IMG/VR virus record: IMGVR_UViG_3300014720_003904
Span: 1 to 21,999 of that record
Origin: a virus
DNA length: 21,999 nt
Reading direction: 5' to 3' (one strand)
Below the pieces are notes generated by a model. It saw only the letters and a list, made by a program, of their open reading frames with translations. It did no database searches and had not been told where the DNA came from. How positions within the stretch are numbered: position 1 is the first letter of the stretch; every line of letters starts with the position of its first letter. Below, piece after piece: positions 20,314 through 21,999 of this stretch. The position numbers and the translations under genes are program-made.

Positions 20314-20345
20314 GGGCGCACCACGGGCGCCACGGGCTCGCCCCT
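20312..20345. terminator. Bidirectional terminator candidate between convergent genes
   Basis: AGGGGCG (20312-20318) pairs with CGCCCCT (20339-20345), a 7-bp stem enclosing a CACGGG motif copy. It fills the gap between convergent genes ending at 20313 and 20350. No U-tract is present. Confidence 0.45.
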
Positions 20346-20349
20346 GCGA

Positions 20350-21003
20350 TCAGTCGCCGTCCGAGCCCCCCACGAAACTCTTGGTCTCGAACCCGCGCTC
20401 CACCATCGCTATCGTCAGGGCGTCGTAGAACAGAACGCCCATACCGTCCCTGGGCGCATCCCACCCCACGGGGAGTGCGAGAGCTTTGGCGAAGAGCAGG
20501 GGATACATCCCCTCGTGCCCGACCACGCGCTGGCGGCCTGGGACGAAGTTCTCCTCGTCCCACACGAGCGCCTTCGGCACGGCGTAGCTGTAGGGCTTCG
20601 TGACGAACGAGACCTCCTCCCCGACGACATGGGTCACGGTGATCGCCTCCTTGATGTGGGCGTTGCCCCTGGCGAACTCGTTCGCGAAGTCCCTCCCCTT
20701 CGTCTCGAGCGGCTCGTCGGAGACGTACCCCTCGGCGACCATCGTTATCTCGTCGGCGCCCCAGCCCTGCCGGAGTATGGCCGCGGCCTCGGAGACGGCG
20801 AGGAACCTGACGTCGGGCGGCATCCGCGCCATGGCGTCGGTCATTCTCGTCACCGCGGCCAGCCGGTCGGAGCGCCAGCCGTAGAGCACCTGGTTCATGT
20901 CCTCGCCTATGCCGAACTCCTTGACGCCCTTGCTCTTGGTCTCGACGGCGGCACCGAGCACGAGCGCCAGCTTCATCATCCGACCCTCGTAAAAGACGTC
21001 CAT
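20350..21003 (-). CDS. Hypothetical protein (217 aa)
   Basis: A soluble 217-residue alpha/beta protein starting at ATG 21003, or possibly ATG 20979 (MMKLALVLGAA), which has GAGGG upstream. Notable blocks: MNQVLYGWRSDRLAAVTRMT, FLAVSEAAAILRQGWGADEI, ITVTHVVGEEVSFVTKPYSY and MGVLFYDALTIAM. I recognise no domain. The length and regular pattern suggest an enzyme or scaffold. It is transcribed alone, facing the convergent membrane-protein gene. Confidence 0.7.
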   Translation of the reverse strand: MDVFYEGRMMKLALVLGAAVETKSKGVKEFGIGEDMNQVLYGWRSDRLAAVTRMTDAMARMPPDVRFLAVSEAAAILRQGWGADEITMVAEGYVSDEPLETKGRDFANEFARGNAHIKEAITVTHVVGEEVSFVTKPYSYAVPKALVWDEENFVPGRQRVVGHEGMYPLLFAKALALPVGWDAPRDGMGVLFYDALTIAMVERGFETKSFVGGSDGD

Positions 21004-21035
21004 GCCCCAATGGTAAATAAGCCACGGGTGCCCAC

Positions 21036-21051
21036 GGGGAAGGGGTTCCCC
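21036..21051. other. GGGGAA hairpin in the divergent gap
   Basis: GGGGAA-GGGG-TTCCCC forms a 6-bp stem between the divergent genes at 21003 and 21085, directly after the eighth CACGGG motif. A TTGACT at 21067-21072 is too close to the ATG to serve as its -35. Confidence 0.35.
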
Positions 21052-21084
21052 TACGGCGACCCCGGGTTGACTAGCGTGTTCGCC

Positions 21085-21273
21085 ATGGCACAGAAAAAGA
21101 AAACAACCAAGAAATCAACCAGCGCAAAGAAGCCAGCCGTTAGCGCGGCTCCGAAGGCGACGCCCAAGGTGGAAGCACCGAAGCCCGTCTCCATTCCGAG
21201 CACGCCGCCACCGGCACCGGTCTTGACGCCGAAGAAGAAGAAGAACTTCCTCAGGCGCCTGCTCGGCTTCTAA
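21085..21273 (+). CDS. Lys/Ala/Pro-rich basic protein (62 aa)
   Basis: A 62-residue product from ATG 21085. Low-complexity basic head (AQKKKTTKKSTSAKKPAVSA), Pro-rich middle (PVSIPSTPPPAPVLTP) and basic amphipathic tail (KKKKNFLRRLLGF). It resembles histone-like tails and may condense or bind nucleic acid, or attach to the membrane by its C-terminus. It ends seven bases from a convergent gene. Confidence 0.65.
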   Translation: MAQKKKTTKKSTSAKKPAVSAAPKATPKVEAPKPVSIPSTPPPAPVLTPKKKKNFLRRLLGF

Positions 21274-21279
21274 CCTCGC

Positions 21280-21606
21280 CTAGCGAGGAAACGCCCTGTA
21301 GGCCGTGCGCAGTATCCGCACGCCCTCGCTCGAGATGCGGTAGCAGTACGAGTCGCCACGGGCGGACATCGGCAACCTCCTCATCGCCGAGAAGCTCGCC
21401 GGGCTCTTGACGAGAACGCCCGCCGTCGTCAGGCGGTCAAGGGCGTCCCTCGCCTCGCTCACGCTCCCGAACCCCGCGTCCATGGCGCACAACTGGTATG
21501 CAAAGGTCGGCACCTCCGCCCGCCTCGACAGGATGAACAGCGACGCGACAAGCAGCCTGCGGTCGCCCGCCACCGCGTCCGCGCCTGCGCACCCCGTCGC
21601 GATCAA
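21280..21606 (-). CDS. Winged-helix-like protein (108 aa)
   Basis: Starts at TTG 21606 overlapping the previous stop (TTGA), with GGAG six bases upstream. Helical core and wing-like end (EVPTFAYQLCAMDAGFGSVS, EARDALDRLTTAGVLVKSP, SYCYRISSEGVRILRTAYRA) suggest a winged helix-turn-helix of the replication-initiator or PadR/MarR type. The longer in-frame reading leftward is a shadow of the coiled-coil gene. It is probably a regulator co-translated with its neighbour. Confidence 0.6.
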   Translation of the reverse strand: MIATGCAGADAVAGDRRLLVASLFILSRRAEVPTFAYQLCAMDAGFGSVSEARDALDRLTTAGVLVKSPASFSAMRRLPMSARGDSYCYRISSEGVRILRTAYRAFPR

Positions 21607-21875
21607 GCCTGCTCCGCCCCGCCCCCGTCCGTATCGGGCTCGGCGGTTCGGTTGCCCTTGCCCAGCAGGTCGCTCATCGTCGCGTTCAACTGCTCCAGCA
21701 GGGCGTTCGTCTTCTCCATGAGCTGCTCCACGCTCGTCAGCAGGACGATCGTCTGGACGGCGAGGTTGCCCTGGTCCTCGTACTGGGAGCGGAGGTCCCG
21801 GGTCACCTTCCTGTAGAGGCGGTCCTGGCGCCACGGGTCGTTCTTGTCGAACGGTTCGTCGACGTAGCCCGCCAT
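21603..21875 (-). CDS. Coiled-coil hypothetical protein (90 aa)
   Basis: A 90-residue protein with a hydrophilic head (DEPFDKNDPWRQDRLYRKV) and a heptad-patterned helix (NLAVQTIVLLTSVEQLMEKT, NALLEQLNATMSDLL), then an acidic Gly-rich tail. Start ATG 21875 overlaps the upstream stop (TGATG). It is likely a small oligomeric phage protein, part of a coupled minus-strand operon with the genes on either side. Confidence 0.68.
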   Translation of the reverse strand: MAGYVDEPFDKNDPWRQDRLYRKVTRDLRSQYEDQGNLAVQTIVLLTSVEQLMEKTNALLEQLNATMSDLLGKGNRTAEPDTDGGGAEQA

Positions 21876-21999
21876 CAGGACGACGCCATCCCCGCGAGCT
21901 CCCTCGCCAGAATGCGGTCGAACGAGACCTGGAGCTGGGCGTGCCAGCGGGCGGCGTCCATCATCAGCGCCTGCATGACGACGAGCTCGGGGGGCAAGC
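21875..21999 (-). CDS. C-terminal end of a minus-strand gene, cut by window
   Basis: The frame is open to the right edge for 41 codons, reading LPPELVVMQALMMDAARWHA then QLQVSFDRILARELAGM, and ends at TGA 21877-21875, overlapping the next start. The visible part is an amphipathic helix and too short to assign. Confidence 0.6.
   Translation of the reverse strand, partial: LPPELVVMQALMMDAARWHAQLQVSFDRILARELAGMASS

Larger units (their letters stand above)
18203..21038. repeat. Dispersed motif CACGGGYGNCACGGG, eight copies
   Basis: Copies at 18203-18217, 18556-18570, 18939-18953, 19394-19408, 19626-19640, 20103-20117, 20322-20336, and 21023-21038 (one extra C). Most lie between genes: three in the repeat tract, two in the divergent promoter region, one between convergent genes, one between divergent genes. 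The copy at 20103 is at the start of a gene, just before an internal ATG. Several continue into a complementary half (at 19403-19418 CACGGG-GTCG-CCCGTG) and could fold into a hairpin. No copy was seen left of 18.2 kb. Confidence 0.8.

Overview
The window reads as part of a tailed-phage genome whose host is probably an actinobacterium. The support is a VanY-type D-Ala-D-Ala peptidase endolysin with a peptidoglycan-binding domain, holin-like membrane proteins, a small-terminase-like protein, an adenosylcobalamin-dependent (class II) ribonucleotide reductase, an actinobacterial-style 3Fe-4S ferredoxin, two tRNA genes, and many short, tightly overlapping hypothetical genes with frequent GTG/TTG starts. 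An Acidimicrobiia-like aquatic host would fit the ferredoxin, but that is inference.

Layout. Positions 1-6647 run on the plus strand: a large acidic 34-residue-repeat membrane protein (cut by the window edge), the endolysin, a string of small membrane, holin, lipoprotein and Cys-rich genes (a lysis-like cassette), then ferredoxin, an ATP-grasp-like unknown, and DNA-binding and zinc-site proteins. Positions 6644-9809 run on the minus strand: a secreted lysozyme or transglycosylase-like enzyme, class II ribonucleotide reductase, and a Cys-rich protein. From 9.9 to 15.1 kb transcription direction flips almost gene by gene: small structural-type proteins, a terminase-small-like/ribbon-helix-helix pair, tRNA-Met, a PD-(D/E)XK-like nuclease, a clavaminate-synthase-like Fe(II)/2-oxoglutarate oxygenase, a zinc protein, a Vsr-family endonuclease, and tRNA-Leu.

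The most unusual part is 15.2-19.0 kb. About 3.8 kb consists almost entirely of short G/T/C words on the plus strand. Positions 15202-16041 contain a single A, and 673 consecutive bases have none, so nearly all six frames stay open and long predicted ORFs there are composition artefacts. The tract has two blocks with different vocabularies. They are separated by an island of ordinary sequence (16181-16500) that carries a promoter-like element and a possible small gene. The second block contains tandem 28/25-mers and dispersed exact duplications.

From 18.2 to 21.0 kb a dispersed motif, CACGGGYGNCACGGG, recurs eight times (once with a one-base insertion), mostly between genes. Beyond the tract, two divergent sigma70-like promoters (about 19.31 and 19.65 kb) share a 17-base block covering the -35 box. 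Each leads into a 5' hairpin and then a purine-rich ribosome-binding site. A third copy of this promoter layout sits at 16.21 kb and points into the second repeat block, so that block may be transcribed as a long A-poor RNA. The right end (19.7-22 kb) carries a LysM membrane protein, an unknown 217-aa protein, a Lys/Pro-rich basic peptide, a winged-helix-like protein, a coiled-coil protein and a truncated ORF.
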